A model generated the notes under the pieces. That model saw nothing but the letters and a program-made list of their open reading frames with translations, did no database searches and was not told where the DNA came from. The position numbers were made by a program, and so were the translations under genes. A DNA stretch of 64,000 bases from Hymenobacter canadensis (GTDB lineage Bacteria > Bacteroidota > Bacteroidia > Cytophagales > Hymenobacteraceae). Where the stretch lies: the NCBI RefSeq assembly GCF_027359925.1, contig NZ_CP114767.1, forward strand, positions 868,001 through 932,000, in the 5' to 3' direction. This document shows positions 63,199 to 64,000 of this stretch, piece by piece; position 1 is the stretch's first letter, and the number at the start of each line of letters is the position of its first letter.

Positions 63199-64000
63199 AT
63201 GATTATGAAGCCACTAACTGCCTCCGTGCTGAGCGCGCTGCTTCTGCTAAGCAGCGCGGCCCACAGCCAGTCCGGTAAAAACCTGCCCAAACCCCTTCGC
63301 AAACCGCTGAGCAGCATCAGCCCGGCCGGGTTCAAGGCCCACGTGCAGTTCCTAGCCGACGACCAGCTGCGCGGGCGGCAGCCGGGCACGCCGGGCTACA
63401 AAATGGCTGTCGACTACGTGGTGGCGCAGCTGCAGCAGCGCGGCGTGCAGCCGGCCGGCGAAAACGGCACGTTCCTGCAAACTGTGCAACTGCGGCGCGC
63501 CATCACGGAAGCGGGGGCCACGTTGCGCCTGATACCGGCCGGCCCGGCTAGCACGCTGGCCTATGGCACTGACTTCACGCTGTACCCCAACCCCGTACAG
63601 CCGGAAACGACCGTGGAGGCCGGGCTGGTGTTTGCCGGTTTCGGCATCAGCGCGCCAGAGCTGGGGTATGACGACTACGCCGGCCTCGATGCCCGAGGCA
63701 AGGTGGTGGTGCTGACGCGGCTGGAGCCCACGCGCTTCCCCGACGCCGTGCGCCTCTACAACACCGACCTACTGACCGTGCTGCAAACCGCCGCCCGCCA
63801 CGGCGCCGTGGGCGTGCTGCTGGCCGCTCCCAAGTCCACGATGAAGCTGCCCGATCCGCCGAAAGGCCTCGTGAGCGTGCTGGGGCCCGATGGAAAAGTG
63901 GCGGTGTCACGCAGCTTCCAGCCGCAGATTCAGGTGGCGGGCTCCATCAGCGCGGCCACGTTGCAGCGGCTGTTTGCGGGGGCGGCCACCGATACCGCGC
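63199..64000 (+). CDS. M28-type (PA-domain) metallopeptidase, N-terminal part (cut by window edge)
   Basis: From ATG at 63199 (or 63205) an open frame runs to the window end without a stop. It begins MIMKPLTASVLSALLLLSSA, a signal peptide cut near SAAHSQ. FKAHVQFLADDQLRGRQPGT and PGYKMAVDYVVAQLQQRGVQ are the N-terminal helix pattern of secreted M28 aminopeptidases. A protease-associated domain follows (LVFAGFGISAPELGYDDYAG, LDARGKVVVLTRLEP). The zinc-binding catalytic part is beyond the edge. It probably degrades peptides in the periplasm or outside the cell. Confidence 0.82.
   Translation, partial: MIMKPLTASVLSALLLLSSAAHSQSGKNLPKPLRKPLSSISPAGFKAHVQFLADDQLRGRQPGTPGYKMAVDYVVAQLQQRGVQPAGENGTFLQTVQLRRAITEAGATLRLIPAGPASTLAYGTDFTLYPNPVQPETTVEAGLVFAGFGISAPELGYDDYAGLDARGKVVVLTRLEPTRFPDAVRLYNTDLLTVLQTAARHGAVGVLLAAPKSTMKLPDPPKGLVSVLGPDGKVAVSRSFQPQIQVAGSISAATLQRLFAGAATDTA

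Overview
The window is a GC-rich chromosomal segment from a member of the Bacteroidota, most probably Cytophagales and Hymenobacter-like. The evidence is TonB-linked outer-membrane beta-barrels with carboxypeptidase-like N-terminal domains, proteins ending in type IX secretion sorting domains, Bacteroidota-only families (DUF4290, DUF4846, a Bat-type VWA/TPR pair), Bacteroidota -7 promoter boxes of the form TAnnTTTG and little use of Shine-Dalgarno sites. It is mostly housekeeping sequence: no prophage, insertion sequence, CRISPR array or rRNA operon was seen.

Layout. 1-8.6 kb: a truncated and a complete TonB-type barrel gene, a YwqK-like repeat protein, a thiolase and a two-gene VWA/TPR operon, all on the minus strand. 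8.8-9.2 kb: tRNA-Ser(GCT), tRNA-Pro(TGG) and tRNA-Arg(TCT). 9.6-12.5 kb: two tandem secreted Ycf48/BNR-like proteins with T9SS tails. 12.7-18.3 kb: gyrB, ppk1 and a convergent Ppx/GppA phosphatase. 18.4-28.1 kb: a membrane protein, a giant metallophosphoesterase/kinase-like/Omp85 fusion, a YdjM-like membrane protein, a sirtuin, a DUF4846 protein and topA. 28.4-37.4 kb: a chemosensory cluster (soluble poly-HAMP receptor, CheW, CheY, CheB, CheA, CheC). 37.5-49.5 kb: an arginase-family enzyme, small membrane/GAF/DUF4349 proteins, murA, DUF4290, a UvrD/PcrA helicase, a glycosyltransferase, DUF3109 and a lipoprotein alpha-amylase. 49.8-55.5 kb: a fatty-acid/translation block transcribed yceD, rpmF, plsX, fabH, efp, accB, accC. 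55.6-64 kb: an orphan HigA-like regulator, pdxA, pepA, rsmA, a 2-hydroxyacid dehydrogenase, greA, a HIT protein fused to a nuclease-inhibitor-like domain, and the start of an M28 peptidase.

Gene interactions. ppk1 and the Ppx-like gene make and break polyphosphate and meet tail to tail over a perfect 28-bp hairpin. The che genes form a complete phosphorelay without CheR; the receptor has no membrane span and carries basic tails, suggesting a cytoplasmic, possibly nucleoid-bound array. The yceD-to-accC block supplies malonyl-CoA and phospholipid precursors.

The most unusual structure is intergenic. Many short gaps between same-direction genes are filled by inverted repeats built from tandem, degenerate words of roughly 7-10 bases. 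The words differ between most sites, and the arms often abut the upstream stop codon and the downstream start codon. More conventional REP-like hairpins sit in similar gaps.
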